Assembly (NCBI RefSeq): GCF_008065375.1
Contig: NZ_VJYI01000010.1
Coordinates: 248,001 to 312,000, forward strand
Reading direction: 5' to 3'
Origin: Nonomuraea sp. SYSU D8015
Lineage (GTDB): Bacteria; Actinomycetota; Actinomycetes; Streptosporangiales; Streptosporangiaceae
DNA: 64,000 nucleotides
Position 1 is the first letter of the stretch. Every line of letters starts with the position of its first letter. Of this stretch, positions 9,293 through 18,396 are shown piece after piece. The notes beneath the pieces are model-generated. The model made no database searches. It was not told where the DNA came from and saw only the letters and a list, made by a program, of their open reading frames with translations. The position numbers and the translations under genes are program-made.

Positions 9293-10783
9293 TCAGTCCT
9301 TGGCGAGAGCCGCCAGCAGGCCGTCCTCGGTGACCTCGGGGCCGACGAGGTGATCGGTGATCGCGCCGTCCCTCAGCACCACCACGCTGTCGCAGTTCTC
9401 CACCAGCTCGGCCACGTCCGACGAGATCAGCAGGATGGCCAGCCCGGCCACGGCCAGCTCGTCCAGCAGCGCCTGCATCTCCAGCTTGGTGGTCACGTCC
9501 ACACCCCTGGTCGGCTCGTCCAGCAGCAGCACCTTGGGATGCATGGCCAGCCATCGGGCCAGCAGCACCTTCTGCTGGTTGCCGCCCGAAAGCTCGCCGG
9601 CGGGCTGCCGGGGTGAGACGGCCTTGATGCCCAGCCGCTTCATGAACGTGGCCACGATGCCGTCCACCTGCGCGTCCGACACGATCCCCGCCCGCGACAG
9701 GCGGGGAAGCGCGGCCAGGGCGATGTTGTCGCGCACCGACAGCGTCGGCACGATGCCCTCGGTCTTCCTGTTCTCGGGCACCAGGCCGACGCCGGCGCGC
9801 ACGGCCCTCCTGACCGACCACTTGCCGGTCACCGCGCCCGCCACCGTCACCTGCCCGGCGTCCACCGGCATCGCGCCCGCGATCGCCCGGGCGGTCTCAC
9901 TGCGCCCGGCCCCGAGCAGCCCGCCCAGGCCGACCACCTCGCCGGCCCGCATCGCCAGCGACACCCCGTCCAGCACGTGGTGGCGGGTGAGGCCTTTGGC
10001 CTCGAGAACCGGCAGGTCGGCGGGCACGTCCGGCTCGCCCGCCCGCGGCGCGGGCGCCACCGGATGGAACGGCCGGCCCAGCATCAGCGAGACCAGCCGC
10101 AGCCGGTCGAGCCCGGCCAGCGGCCCCGTGTGCACCACCCGGCCGTCACGCAGCACGGTGACCCGGTCGCAGATCCCGTAGAGCTCTTCCATCCGGTGGG
10201 TGACGTAGACGACCGAGCGGCCCTCCTCCCGCAGCCGCGTCACGGCCGCGAACAGCGTCTCCATCTCGGCCTGCTCCAGCGCCGACGCGGGCTCGTCCAT
10301 GATCACCACGCGGGCGTCCGCCGAGGCGGCCCTGGCCAGCGCCACGAGCTGGCGGGCGCCCTCGCCGAGCGAGCCGAGCGGGCGGCGCACGTCCACCCGC
10401 AGCCCGTACGCGGCCAGCACCTCCTCGGCGCGGGCGTGCACGGCCGCGTTGTCGATCAGCCCGAGCCGCCCCCTGGGCTCCCTGCCGAGCAGCAGGTTGC
10501 GGGCCACGCTCATGGTCGGTACGAGGTTCGTCTCCTGATGGATCGTGGCGATCCCCGCCCGCCTTGCGTCGGCCGGCCCGGCGAACCTGACCGGCTCCCC
10601 GAGGAGCCGCAGCTCGCCCGCGTCCGGCTGGTGGACGCCCGAGAGCACCTTCACCAGCGTCGACTTGCCGGCCCCGTTGCCGCCGATCAGCGCGTGCACC
10701 TCGCCGGGGCGCACGGACAGGGTGACGTGGTCGAGGGCGGTGACGCCCTGGAAGGTCTTGAGAACGCCTGCCACCTGTAGCAC
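9293..10783 (-). CDS. Sugar ABC transporter ATPase (MglA/RbsA/YtfR type), two NBDs
   Basis: This is a double ATPase of about 496 residues. The first NBD has Walker A GGNGAGKST, a variant signature LGEGARQ and Walker B VVIMDEPASALE. The second has the degenerate P-loop GLLGAGRSE typical of the second half of this family, a full LSGGNQQK signature and LLLDEPTRGVD. It would energise uptake of a monosaccharide through a ring-forming permease. It sits 76 bp downstream of the DeoR gene in the same direction, but no permease or binding protein is encoded with it. It is paralogous to the ATPase at 15468-17438. GTG at 10783 was chosen because AGGCGGAGG lies just upstream. Confidence 0.9.
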   Translation of the reverse strand: MLQVAGVLKTFQGVTALDHVTLSVRPGEVHALIGGNGAGKSTLVKVLSGVHQPDAGELRLLGEPVRFAGPADARRAGIATIHQETNLVPTMSVARNLLLGREPRGRLGLIDNAAVHARAEEVLAAYGLRVDVRRPLGSLGEGARQLVALARAASADARVVIMDEPASALEQAEMETLFAAVTRLREEGRSVVYVTHRMEELYGICDRVTVLRDGRVVHTGPLAGLDRLRLVSLMLGRPFHPVAPAPRAGEPDVPADLPVLEAKGLTRHHVLDGVSLAMRAGEVVGLGGLLGAGRSETARAIAGAMPVDAGQVTVAGAVTGKWSVRRAVRAGVGLVPENRKTEGIVPTLSVRDNIALAALPRLSRAGIVSDAQVDGIVATFMKRLGIKAVSPRQPAGELSGGNQQKVLLARWLAMHPKVLLLDEPTRGVDVTTKLEMQALLDELAVAGLAILLISSDVAELVENCDSVVVLRDGAITDHLVGPEVTEDGLLAALAKD

Positions 10784-10859
10784 GGTTGCCTCCGCCTCGA
10801 TCATCGGGGAGGAAGAGCCGAGAGAGGAAACATTCCAGTAACGGAATTGTCACATTCGA

Positions 10860-11660
10860 TCAGAACTGGGCGACGTGGAGGCGCACGCCCCGGCCGCTCA
10901 GCTCGTCGAGCACGTCGCGGGGCGCGGCGTCGTCGGTGACGAGGTGGTCGATCCGGTCGGGCGGGACCGTCTGCACCATCGTGTCCACGCCGATCTTGGT
11001 GTGGTCGGCCAGCACCACGACCTCCTCGGCCGCCGCGGCCAGCGCCCGGTCGACGCCGGCGACCTGCATGTTGGGCGTCGAGAGCCCGCGCTCGGCGGAC
11101 AGGCCGTTGCCCGAGATGAACGCCCTGCGCACCCGCAGCCCGGCCAGCGAGTGCTCGGCGGCGCTGCCGACCAGGGCGAGGATGGAGCCGCGCAGCGTGC
11201 CGCCGGTCAGCATCACCTCGACCCGCGGCGAGCCGGCCAGCACCTGGGCCACCAGCAGCGAGTTGGTCACCACGGCCAGCTCGGAATGCCTGGTGAGGCG
11301 GCGGGCGAACTCCTGCGTGGTGGTGCCGGGGCCGATCACGATCGCGTCGCCGTCCTCGACGAGCGCGGCGGCCAGGTCGGCGATGGCGGCCTTCTCGGCC
11401 GACTCCAGGGAGACCTTGTGGGCGTAGCCGGCCTCGCGGGACAGCTCGCCGGGCAGCGTGGCGCCGCCGTGGTGGCGGTTGAGCAGGCCCTCGGACTCGA
11501 GCGCGCGCAGGTCGCGGCGGACGGTGACCTCGGAGGAGTGGACGGCCTGGGCGAGCTCGCGCAGCGACACGGCGCCGTTGGCACGCACCAGCTCCAGGAT
11601 GCGCTGCCGGCGCTCCGCGGCGAACACGGGCCTGCGCGCGTCGCTCTGCGTGTCGCTCAC
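10860..11660 (-). CDS. DeoR/GlpR-family sugar regulator
   Basis: This is a regulator of about 266 residues with an N-terminal DeoR helix-turn-helix (RRQRILELVRANGAVSLREL, then EVTVRRDLRALESEGLLNR and the HGGA signature). A C-terminal sugar-phosphate-sensing domain follows, with the IGPGTTTQEFARRL motif. Such proteins usually repress sugar genes until a phosphorylated intermediate binds. It lies head-to-head with the GH2/ABC operon and ahead of an ATPase gene, so it probably controls both. GTG at 11660 is preceded by a -10-like TATGAT, suggesting a leaderless message. Longer in-frame upstream starts add sequence unlike the family. Confidence 0.88.
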   Translation of the reverse strand: MSDTQSDARRPVFAAERRQRILELVRANGAVSLRELAQAVHSSEVTVRRDLRALESEGLLNRHHGGATLPGELSREAGYAHKVSLESAEKAAIADLAAALVEDGDAIVIGPGTTTQEFARRLTRHSELAVVTNSLLVAQVLAGSPRVEVMLTGGTLRGSILALVGSAAEHSLAGLRVRRAFISGNGLSAERGLSTPNMQVAGVDRALAAAAEEVVVLADHTKIGVDTMVQTVPPDRIDHLVTDDAAPRDVLDELSGRGVRLHVAQF

Positions 11661-11666
11661 GGCACG

Positions 11667-11672
11667 ATCATA
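11667..11672 (-). promoter_or_regulatory. -10 box of the DeoR gene, leaderless
   Basis: TATGAT read on the minus strand ends 6 nt before the GTG start at 11660, the distance expected if transcription starts at the start codon. A weak -35-like CTGAAC lies about 18 nt upstream. No Shine-Dalgarno sequence is present. Confidence 0.5.
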
Positions 11673-11713
11673 GTCGAACCAGAGAAGTGGGTTCAGCTCT
11701 GACCGAACGCGAA

Positions 11714-11801
11714 CGAATCTGATCGGGAATCTTGACCACATCGCTCCGGTGGTGCTTATTTGGGAGCAAGTCAGGGTCAAAGGCTGTTCGAACCTGATCG
11801 G
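11714..11801. promoter_or_regulatory. Direct repeats, candidate DeoR operators
   Basis: CGAATCTGATCGG (11714-11726) and CGAACCTGATCGG (11789-11801) differ at one base and are spaced 75 bp start to start. They lie in the divergent region between the DeoR gene and the GH2 operon and flank a possible promoter (TTGACC at 11732-11737, 17 bp, then CTTATT). DeoR proteins often bind repeated elements of this kind. Confidence 0.45.
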
Positions 11802-11823
11802 CCGCGTTGCGAAAGGACCCCCC

Positions 11824-14340
11824 GTGCGTAAGCCCCTAGCGTTGCTCCTGGCCGTACTGATGTCGCTGTTATGGCAGACGCCGTCCCCCGCCTCCGCCGC
11901 CCCGGCGGAGCGCAACGGGCTGCGCGGCGACTACTACCTCGCCTCAGGGGCGGGGAGATTCGACTTCGCCGAGCTGAAGGCGAGCATCATCGATCCCAAC
12001 CTGGAGCTGACCGACCTCAACCCGGTGTTCAGGCTGCTGACCGGCAGGGAGGACGACGTCACCGTCCGGTGGACCGGGCAGATCCAGGCGAAGTACTCCG
12101 AGACCTACACGTTCTCCATGATCGGCGACAACGGCTTCCGCCTCTGGATCGACGGCAGGCCGATCATCGACCACTGGGTGGACGACTGGGACCGCGAGCA
12201 GGTCGGCACCCCGATCACCCTCGAGGCGGGCCGCGAGTACGACGTCAAGGTCGAGTACTTCGAGCACTTCGGCGGCGCCCACCTGCGGCTGCGCTGGCAG
12301 AGCCCGAGCCAGCCGAAGGCCGTCGTGCCCATGGAGGCGTTCACGCCGCCCGCGGGCTTCGAGCCGCACGGGCCGGCCGACGCCCGGCTGAACCAGGCCG
12401 GTGACGTGGCGACGCTGACGTTCGCCGAGCCGCTCAACCCGCTCCCGGCGGACGCCGCCGGCAAGCTCGCCCTCACGGTCGGCGGCGCCCGGTGGCCCGT
12501 GGCCGCCGCGACCCTGAAGACCCCGCAGACGGTCGAGCTCAAGCTCAAGCACCCGGTCCCGGCCAAGGCCGGCAACACCGTCCGCGCCGCCTACGACGGC
12601 TCCGGCGGCATCACGCACACCGACGGGAGCGCGCTGGCCGCCTACCCGTACGCGTACGTGGTCAACGCCTCGGCCTACGTGCTGCGCAGCACGTTCGCCG
12701 ACGACATGGACCCGGCCAACCCGCTGCCCGAGTACCCGCGCCCGCAGCTCGTCAGGGACCGCTGGCGCAGCCTCAACGGCACCTGGCAGTTCGCCCCGGC
12801 CAAGGCGGGCGAGGCCGCGCCGGTCGGCCGCGACCTGCCCGAGCGCATCGTCGTGCCGTACCCGGTCGAGTCGCAGCTGTCCGGCATCGGCCGGCACGAG
12901 GAGCGCATGTGGTACCGCCGTACGTTCGAGGTGCCGCTCACCTGGCGGTCCCAGCGGACGCTGCTGCACCTGGACGCGGTCGACTGGGAGGCCGTGATCT
13001 ACGTCAACGGCAAGCAGGTCGGCACGCACAAGGGCGGCTACGACCGCATCACCGTGGACGTCACCGACGCGCTCAAGCCCACCGGCAGGCAGGAGCTCAT
13101 CGTCGGCGTCGCCGACCCCACCGACAACGGCGCGCAGCCCATCGGCAAGCAGCGGCTCGACCCGAGCGGCATCTGGTACACCTCCGTGTCCGGCATCTGG
13201 CAGACGGTCTGGATGGAGCCCGTGCCCAGGGAGCGGATCGACCGCGTCGACACCGAGCCCGACGTGCGGGGCCAGGCCCTGTACGTGACCGTCCACGGCT
13301 CGCCCGGCCTGACCACCGTCGTCGCCAAAGACGGCCACCGCGTGGTCGGCATGGTCACCGGACAGGTCGGCAAGGAGCTCAGGCTCCCGGTGCGCAACCC
13401 CAAGCTGTGGTCGCCCGACAATCCGTTCCTCTACGACCTGACCGTCCTGCGCGGGCTGGACCGGGTCGAGTCGTACTTCGGGATGCGCTCCGTCTCGGTC
13501 GCCGCCAACCGGATCCTGCTCAACGGCAAGCCCGTCTTCCAGCTCGGCCCCCTCGACCAGGGCTTCTGGCCGGACGGCATCTACACCCCGCCGACCGACG
13601 AGGCCCTGCGCTACGACCTGGAGCAGACCAAGGCGCTCGGCTTCAACACCGTGCGCAAGCACGTCAAGGTCGAATCCGACCGCTGGTACCACCACGCCGA
13701 CAAGCTCGGCCTGCTCGTCTGGCAGGACATGCCGTCGGCCTTCCGCACCACCGACCGGCCGCAGTTCGAGGCCGAGCTGCGCGAGATGGTCGACCAGCAC
13801 CGCAGCAGCCCGTCGATCGTCATGTGGGTGCCGTTCAACGAGGGCTGGGGCCAGTACGACCAGGCCCGCATCGCCGACCTCGTCAAGAGCTGGGACCCCT
13901 CGCGCCTGGTGAACAACATGAGCGGGATCAACTGCTGCGGCGCCGTGGACGGCGGCAACGGCGACGTCAAGGACTTCCACATCTACCCGGGGCCCGGCAA
14001 CCCCGGCAAGCCCACCGGCACCCGCGCCAACGTGATCGGCGAGTACGGCGGCCTCGGCCTGCCCGTCGTCGGCCACACCTGGTCGGGCGGCGGCTGGGGC
14101 TACGCGGTCGAGCCCGACCCCGAGGCGCTGACCACCCGGTACGTCGCGATGATCGACCAGCTGAAGCGGCTGCACGCCTGCGACCAGCTCAGCGCGGCCA
14201 TCTACACCCAGACCACCGACGTGGAGACCGAGCTCAACGGCCTGCTCACGTACGACCGGGCGATCACGAAGCCGGAAGTGAAGCGCGTCCGCGACGCGAA
14301 CACCTCCCTCACCTCCGCCATCAACCCGACCTGCTCCTGA
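11824..14340 (+). CDS. Secreted PA14-GH2 glycoside hydrolase
   Basis: This is an enzyme of 838 residues with a Sec signal peptide (about 1-28, ending near ASAAPAE). A PA14 domain occupies about 32-160 (RGDYYL start, GDNGFRLWIDG core) and should bind carbohydrate. A linker domain follows, then the GH2 sugar-binding jelly-roll, Ig-like and TIM-barrel domains. The acid/base is Glu673 in NEGWGQYDQ and the nucleophile is Glu740 in IGEYGG, so the catalytic pair is intact. GH2 enzymes are retaining beta-glycosidases (galactosidase, glucuronidase, mannosidase, galactofuranosidase). Linkage to a YtfQRT-YjfF-like importer hints at galactofuranose or galactose release, but this is inference. GTG at 11824 follows a GAAAGGA ribosome site. 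Confidence 0.88.
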   Translation: MRKPLALLLAVLMSLLWQTPSPASAAPAERNGLRGDYYLASGAGRFDFAELKASIIDPNLELTDLNPVFRLLTGREDDVTVRWTGQIQAKYSETYTFSMIGDNGFRLWIDGRPIIDHWVDDWDREQVGTPITLEAGREYDVKVEYFEHFGGAHLRLRWQSPSQPKAVVPMEAFTPPAGFEPHGPADARLNQAGDVATLTFAEPLNPLPADAAGKLALTVGGARWPVAAATLKTPQTVELKLKHPVPAKAGNTVRAAYDGSGGITHTDGSALAAYPYAYVVNASAYVLRSTFADDMDPANPLPEYPRPQLVRDRWRSLNGTWQFAPAKAGEAAPVGRDLPERIVVPYPVESQLSGIGRHEERMWYRRTFEVPLTWRSQRTLLHLDAVDWEAVIYVNGKQVGTHKGGYDRITVDVTDALKPTGRQELIVGVADPTDNGAQPIGKQRLDPSGIWYTSVSGIWQTVWMEPVPRERIDRVDTEPDVRGQALYVTVHGSPGLTTVVAKDGHRVVGMVTGQVGKELRLPVRNPKLWSPDNPFLYDLTVLRGLDRVESYFGMRSVSVAANRILLNGKPVFQLGPLDQGFWPDGIYTPPTDEALRYDLEQTKALGFNTVRKHVKVESDRWYHHADKLGLLVWQDMPSAFRTTDRPQFEAELREMVDQHRSSPSIVMWVPFNEGWGQYDQARIADLVKSWDPSRLVNNMSGINCCGAVDGGNGDVKDFHIYPGPGNPGKPTGTRANVIGEYGGLGLPVVGHTWSGGGWGYAVEPDPEALTTRYVAMIDQLKRLHACDQLSAAIYTQTTDVETELNGLLTYDRAITKPEVKRVRDANTSLTSAINPTCS

Positions 14341-14345
14341 ATGCC

Positions 14346-14376
14346 GCGCGCCCGGGCCCCTGCGGCCCGGGCGCGC
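14346..14376 (+). terminator. Perfect 13-bp hairpin inside the sugar operon
   Basis: GCGCGCCCGGGCC pairs exactly with GGCCCGGGCGCGC around a CCTGC loop, between the GH2 stop and the ribosome site of the binding-protein gene. Inside an operon such a stem may act as a partial terminator, or as an RNA stability barrier that raises expression of the binding protein relative to the hydrolase. Confidence 0.6.
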
Positions 14377-14398
14377 ACCTGGTAGGAAAGGAACCGCC

Positions 14399-15466
14399 AT
14401 GACCCCCCAGATCCGGACGGCCGCATTGGCGCTGGCCGTCCTCCTGACCGCCGCGGCCTGCGCCAAGGCGGAGGAGCCGCAGAGCGCGCCCGCGGCCACG
14501 AGCACCGCCGGTCAGCAGGTCGTCCAGAGCCCGTCGGGCAGCGCCGGGCCGACGTGCACGCTCCAGCAGTTCGGCGGCGCGAAGTTCGACCTCAAGACCG
14601 CCACGGTCGGCTTCTCCCAGTCGGAGAAGGAGGCCAACCCGTTCCGCATCGCGGAGACCAAGTCCATCAAGGACGAGGCCGCCAAGCTCGGCATCGCCAA
14701 CCTCAAGGTCACCAACGCGCAGTCGCAGTTCTCCAAGCAGATCACCGACGTCCAGCAGCTCATCGCCCAAGGCGCGCAGCTGCTCGTCATCGCCCCGCTC
14801 AACTCCGACGGCTGGGAGCCGGTCCTGCAGCAGGCGGCCGCCAAGAAGATCCCGATCATCACGGTCGACCGGAAGATCAACGCCAAGGCGTGCAGCGACT
14901 ACCTGACGTTCATCGGCTCCGACTTCTACGAGCAGGGCAAGCGCGCCGCCGACCGGATGATCGAGGCCCTCGGCGGCAAGGGCAAGGTCGCCATCCTGCT
15001 CGGCGCGCCCGGCAACAACGTCACCACCGAGCGCACGAACGGCTTCAAGGACCGCGTCAAGGAGAAGGCGCCGGGCATCACGATCTCGTTCGAGCAGACC
15101 GGTGAGTTCGCCCGCGAGAAGGGACAGCAGGTCACCGAGCAGCTCATCCAGTCCAACCCCGACATCAACGGCATCTACGCCGAGAACGACGAGATGGCGC
15201 TCGGCGCGGTCACCGCGTTGAAGGGCGCAGGCAAGGAGCCGGGCGACATCAAGATCGTGTCCGTGGACGGGACCCGCAGCGCCGTGCAGGGCATCGTGGA
15301 CGGCTGGCTGCACGCGGTCATCGAGTCCAACCCGCGCTTCGGGCCGCTCGCCTTCGAGACCGCCCAGAAGTTCCTGGACGGACAGCCCATCCCGGACAAG
15401 GTGATCATCTCCGACCGCGACTACGACACGAGCAACGCCAAGGACTCCCTCGGTGAGGCGTACTGA
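14399..15466 (+). CDS. Sugar-binding lipoprotein (YtfQ-like)
   Basis: This is a periplasmic-binding-protein-like lipoprotein of 355 residues; the lipobox ends at Cys21 (LTAAAC). The mature part is a type I sugar-binding fold with TVGFSQSEKEANPFRIAETK, then QLLVIAPLNSDGWEPVL and IPIITVDRKIN. This layout closely resembles E. coli YtfQ, the galactofuranose-binding protein, rather than ribose or xylose binding proteins. It would capture sugar released by the GH2 enzyme and deliver it to the permeases encoded downstream. AGGAAAGGA lies before the ATG. The assignment to galactofuranose is by family resemblance and linkage only. Confidence 0.88.
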   Translation: MTPQIRTAALALAVLLTAAACAKAEEPQSAPAATSTAGQQVVQSPSGSAGPTCTLQQFGGAKFDLKTATVGFSQSEKEANPFRIAETKSIKDEAAKLGIANLKVTNAQSQFSKQITDVQQLIAQGAQLLVIAPLNSDGWEPVLQQAAAKKIPIITVDRKINAKACSDYLTFIGSDFYEQGKRAADRMIEALGGKGKVAILLGAPGNNVTTERTNGFKDRVKEKAPGITISFEQTGEFAREKGQQVTEQLIQSNPDINGIYAENDEMALGAVTALKGAGKEPGDIKIVSVDGTRSAVQGIVDGWLHAVIESNPRFGPLAFETAQKFLDGQPIPDKVIISDRDYDTSNAKDSLGEAY

Positions 15467-15467
15467 C

Positions 15468-17438
15468 GTGGAGCCGATGCTGGAGGCCCGGGGGATCAGC
15501 AAGCGCTTCCCCGGCGTACTCGCCCTCGACGGCGTGTCCCTCGCTCTGCGCCCGGGCGAGGTGCACGCCCTCGTGGGGGAGAACGGCGCCGGCAAATCCA
15601 CGCTGATCAAGGTCTTCACCGGGGTGTACCGGCCGGACGGCGGCGAGCTGCGCTACCGGGGCGCCCCCGCCGCCTTCGCCACGCCCATGGACGCGCAGCG
15701 CGCCGGCATCTCCACCATCTACCAGGAGGTCAACCTCGTCCCGATGATGAGCGTGGCCCGCAACCTGCTGCTCGGGCGCGAGCCGCGCGGACGCCTCGGC
15801 GTGATCGACACGGCCGCGATGTACGAGGAGGCCTCGCGCGTGCTGGCGGGGTACGGCGTGGCGGCCGACGTCCGGCGGCCGCTGCGCACGCTCGGCGTGG
15901 GCGCCCAGCAGATGGTCGCCCTGGCGCGGGCCGTGTCCGTGGAGGCCCGGGTGGTCGTCATGGACGAGCCGACGTCGTCGCTGGAGCCGCGCGAGGTCGA
16001 GACGCTGTTCGGGGTGATCAGGCGGCTGCGGGACGCGGGGATCGCCGTCCTGTACGTCAGCCACCGGCTGGACGAGCTGTACCAGGTGTGCGACCAGGTG
16101 ACCGTTCTCCGTGACGGCCGCCTGGCCCACACGGGCCGGCTCGCCGAGCTCGACCGGCTCCGGCTCATCTCGCTCATGCTCGGCCGCGACCTGTCCGACG
16201 TCCGCACCCGCGGCCTCACCCGCTTCTCCCGCATCCGCCACCGCCCCACGGACGGCGCGGCGGCGGCTGCGCGGGTCGGCGCACAGGGGCTCGGCATCCA
16301 CCGGGGTGATGCACCGGAGGCGAACACCCCCACCCCGAGCGGCGGCGCCTCCTCCCGCGGCGGCACATTGGGGGCCGTGGACGGCGGTGGCGAGCGGGAT
16401 GACGCCGTCTCCGCGGTCGCACCGGCTCGCGTCGCCCTGGGCGGCGAGCCGGGTGAGGGCGCCGCGGGTGTGTCCGATGGCACGGTGGTCGCGCCGGGCG
16501 GCGGCGCTGCGGCGGCCCGTCCCCGCGGCGGCGTCAGCACCGAGGCGGGCGTCGCGGTCGCATCACCTGGTGGCGAGGCGGGCGGCGGTGCCGGGGCCGG
16601 TGAGCATGGTGCCGGTCCCCTCGGGGGGGCTTCAACAGACGCCTCCACGACCGGGGCCGTCGAGGCTGGGGGTGGGGCGGCGGAGCACGGCGCCGTCGAG
16701 GGCCGGGCGCCCGTTGTCCAGGCGCGAGGGCTCACCCGGCGGCACGTGCTCAGTGCCGTGGACGTGGACATCCGGCCCGGCGAGGTGGTCGGGCTGGGCG
16801 GGCTGCTGGGGGCGGGGCGTACCGAGACGGCCAAGGCCATCGTCGGCGCGTTGCCGCTGGACGGCGGGCAGGTGCTGGTGGCCGGGGCGCCCCTCCCCAA
16901 GGGCTCCACCGCGGCGGCGATCAGGGCGGGGGTCAGCCTGCTGCCCGAGGACCGCAAGGCCGAGGGCATCATCCCGGCCCTGTCCGTACGCGAGAACATC
17001 GCCCTCGCCGCCCTCCCGTCCCTCGGCAGGGCAGGCGTCGTGTCGGACACGAAGATCGACCGGGTGGTGGAGATCTTCATGCGGAGGCTGAGGATCAAGG
17101 CCGCGTCCCCGCACCAGCCGGTGTCCGAGCTGTCCGGCGGCAACCAGCAGAAGGTGCTGCTGGCCCGCTGGCTGGCCGTGCGCCCCAGGGCGCTGCTGCT
17201 GGACGAGCCCACCCGAGGCATCGACGTCGGCGCCAAGGCGGAGGTGCAGGCGCTGATCGACGAGTTGGCGGAGGAGGGCCTGGGCGTGCTGCTGATCTCC
17301 TCCGACCTGGAGGAGCTCGTCGAGGGCGCCGACAGGATCCTGGTGCTGCGCGAGGGCGCGGTCGTCGGGGAGCTGTCGGGCGACGAGGTGACCGAGGAGA
17401 GGATCATGGCGACGATCGCGGAGCAGTCCGATGGCTGA
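15468..17438 (+). CDS. Sugar ABC ATPase (YtfR/MglA type) with large low-complexity insert
   Basis: This is a double ATPase of about 656 residues, roughly 155 longer than its paralog at 9293-10783. NBD1 has GENGAGKST, the signature LGVGAQQ and VVVMDEPTSSLE. NBD2 has GLLGAGRTE, LSGGNQQK and LLLDEPTRGID. Between them, about 16206-16700, lies a Gly/Ala/Pro/Ser-rich stretch of about 165 residues where the paralog has about 18. The reading frame stays open and the ATPase motifs are intact, so the gene is probably functional. GTG at 15468 was chosen; GTG at 15453 is in frame and overlaps the preceding gene. The next gene starts 8 bp before its stop, implying translational coupling. Confidence 0.88.
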   Translation: MEPMLEARGISKRFPGVLALDGVSLALRPGEVHALVGENGAGKSTLIKVFTGVYRPDGGELRYRGAPAAFATPMDAQRAGISTIYQEVNLVPMMSVARNLLLGREPRGRLGVIDTAAMYEEASRVLAGYGVAADVRRPLRTLGVGAQQMVALARAVSVEARVVVMDEPTSSLEPREVETLFGVIRRLRDAGIAVLYVSHRLDELYQVCDQVTVLRDGRLAHTGRLAELDRLRLISLMLGRDLSDVRTRGLTRFSRIRHRPTDGAAAAARVGAQGLGIHRGDAPEANTPTPSGGASSRGGTLGAVDGGGERDDAVSAVAPARVALGGEPGEGAAGVSDGTVVAPGGGAAAARPRGGVSTEAGVAVASPGGEAGGGAGAGEHGAGPLGGASTDASTTGAVEAGGGAAEHGAVEGRAPVVQARGLTRRHVLSAVDVDIRPGEVVGLGGLLGAGRTETAKAIVGALPLDGGQVLVAGAPLPKGSTAAAIRAGVSLLPEDRKAEGIIPALSVRENIALAALPSLGRAGVVSDTKIDRVVEIFMRRLRIKAASPHQPVSELSGGNQQKVLLARWLAVRPRALLLDEPTRGIDVGAKAEVQALIDELAEEGLGVLLISSDLEELVEGADRILVLREGAVVGELSGDEVTEERIMATIAEQSDG

Positions 17439-18396
17439 GCTGACCGCACGGACCCAGGCCCGCGTCGCGGTGCTCAAACCGCGCGTGTTCGCCTGGGTGC
17501 AGGACTACGGCGTATACGCGGCCGTGCTGGTGCTGCTGCTGTTCAACGTGCTGTTCACGCCGCACTTCCTGGACGCGGCCAACTTCCGCACCCAGCTCGT
17601 CCAGGTCACCCCCATCGTGATCGTCGCGCTCGGGATGGCGCTGGTGATCGGCACCCAGGGCATCGACCTGTCGGTCGGCTCGGTGATGGCGCTGGCCGCC
17701 GCCCTAGTGGTGATGTACCTGGGATACGGCTGGCTGCCCGCGCTGATCGTGGCCGTGCTCGGCGGGGCGGTCGTCGGCGCGGCGGGCGGGGCGCTGGTCG
17801 CGTACGTCGGGGTGCAGCCCATCGTGGCCACCCTGGCGCTGCTGGTCGGCGTGCGCGGGCTGGCGAACGTGCTGGTGCCCCAGCTCGTCGAGTTCCGCAA
17901 CCCCGACCTGATCGCGCTGGGCAGCAGTTCGGTGGCCGGGATCCCGGTGATCGTGCTCATCGCTGCGGCGCTGACGGTGATCGTGCTGTTCGTGGTGCGG
18001 CGGACCACGTTCGGACGGCAGGTGGTGGCGATCGGCGGCAACCGGACGGCCAGTGAGCTGTCCGGCCTGCCGGTCAAACGCGTGCTCCTGACCGTCTACG
18101 TGATCTCCGGCCTGCTGGCGGCGCTGGCCGGGGTGCTGGCCACGGCCCGCCTGCAGGCCAGCGACCCGACCTCGCTCGGCCTGTTCATCGAGCTGTCGGC
18201 GATCACCGCCGTCGTGGTCGGCGGCACCCCGCTGACCGGCGGCCGCATCCGGGTCCTCAGCACGGTCATGGGGGCGCTGCTCATGCAGTTGCTCTCGGCC
18301 ACGCTGATCAAGCACAACCTGCCGCAGTCGTGGACCCAGATGGTCCAGGCGGTCATCATCCTGGCCGCCGTCTACGCCACCAGGGAGCGCCGATGA
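17431..18396 (+). CDS. Sugar ABC permease (YtfT-like)
   Basis: This is a membrane protein of 321 residues of the RbsC/YtfT permease family with about 8-10 hydrophobic helices. The conserved cytoplasmic segment GTQGIDLSVGSVMALAA is the family hallmark; the Gly-rich IGGNRTASELSGLPVKR is the loop that contacts the ATPase. It pairs with the permease encoded at 18393-19346 to form a heterodimeric channel, as in YtfT-YjfF. The ATG overlaps the ATPase gene by 8 bp. Confidence 0.9.
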   Translation: MAELTARTQARVAVLKPRVFAWVQDYGVYAAVLVLLLFNVLFTPHFLDAANFRTQLVQVTPIVIVALGMALVIGTQGIDLSVGSVMALAAALVVMYLGYGWLPALIVAVLGGAVVGAAGGALVAYVGVQPIVATLALLVGVRGLANVLVPQLVEFRNPDLIALGSSSVAGIPVIVLIAAALTVIVLFVVRRTTFGRQVVAIGGNRTASELSGLPVKRVLLTVYVISGLLAALAGVLATARLQASDPTSLGLFIELSAITAVVVGGTPLTGGRIRVLSTVMGALLMQLLSATLIKHNLPQSWTQMVQAVIILAAVYATRERR

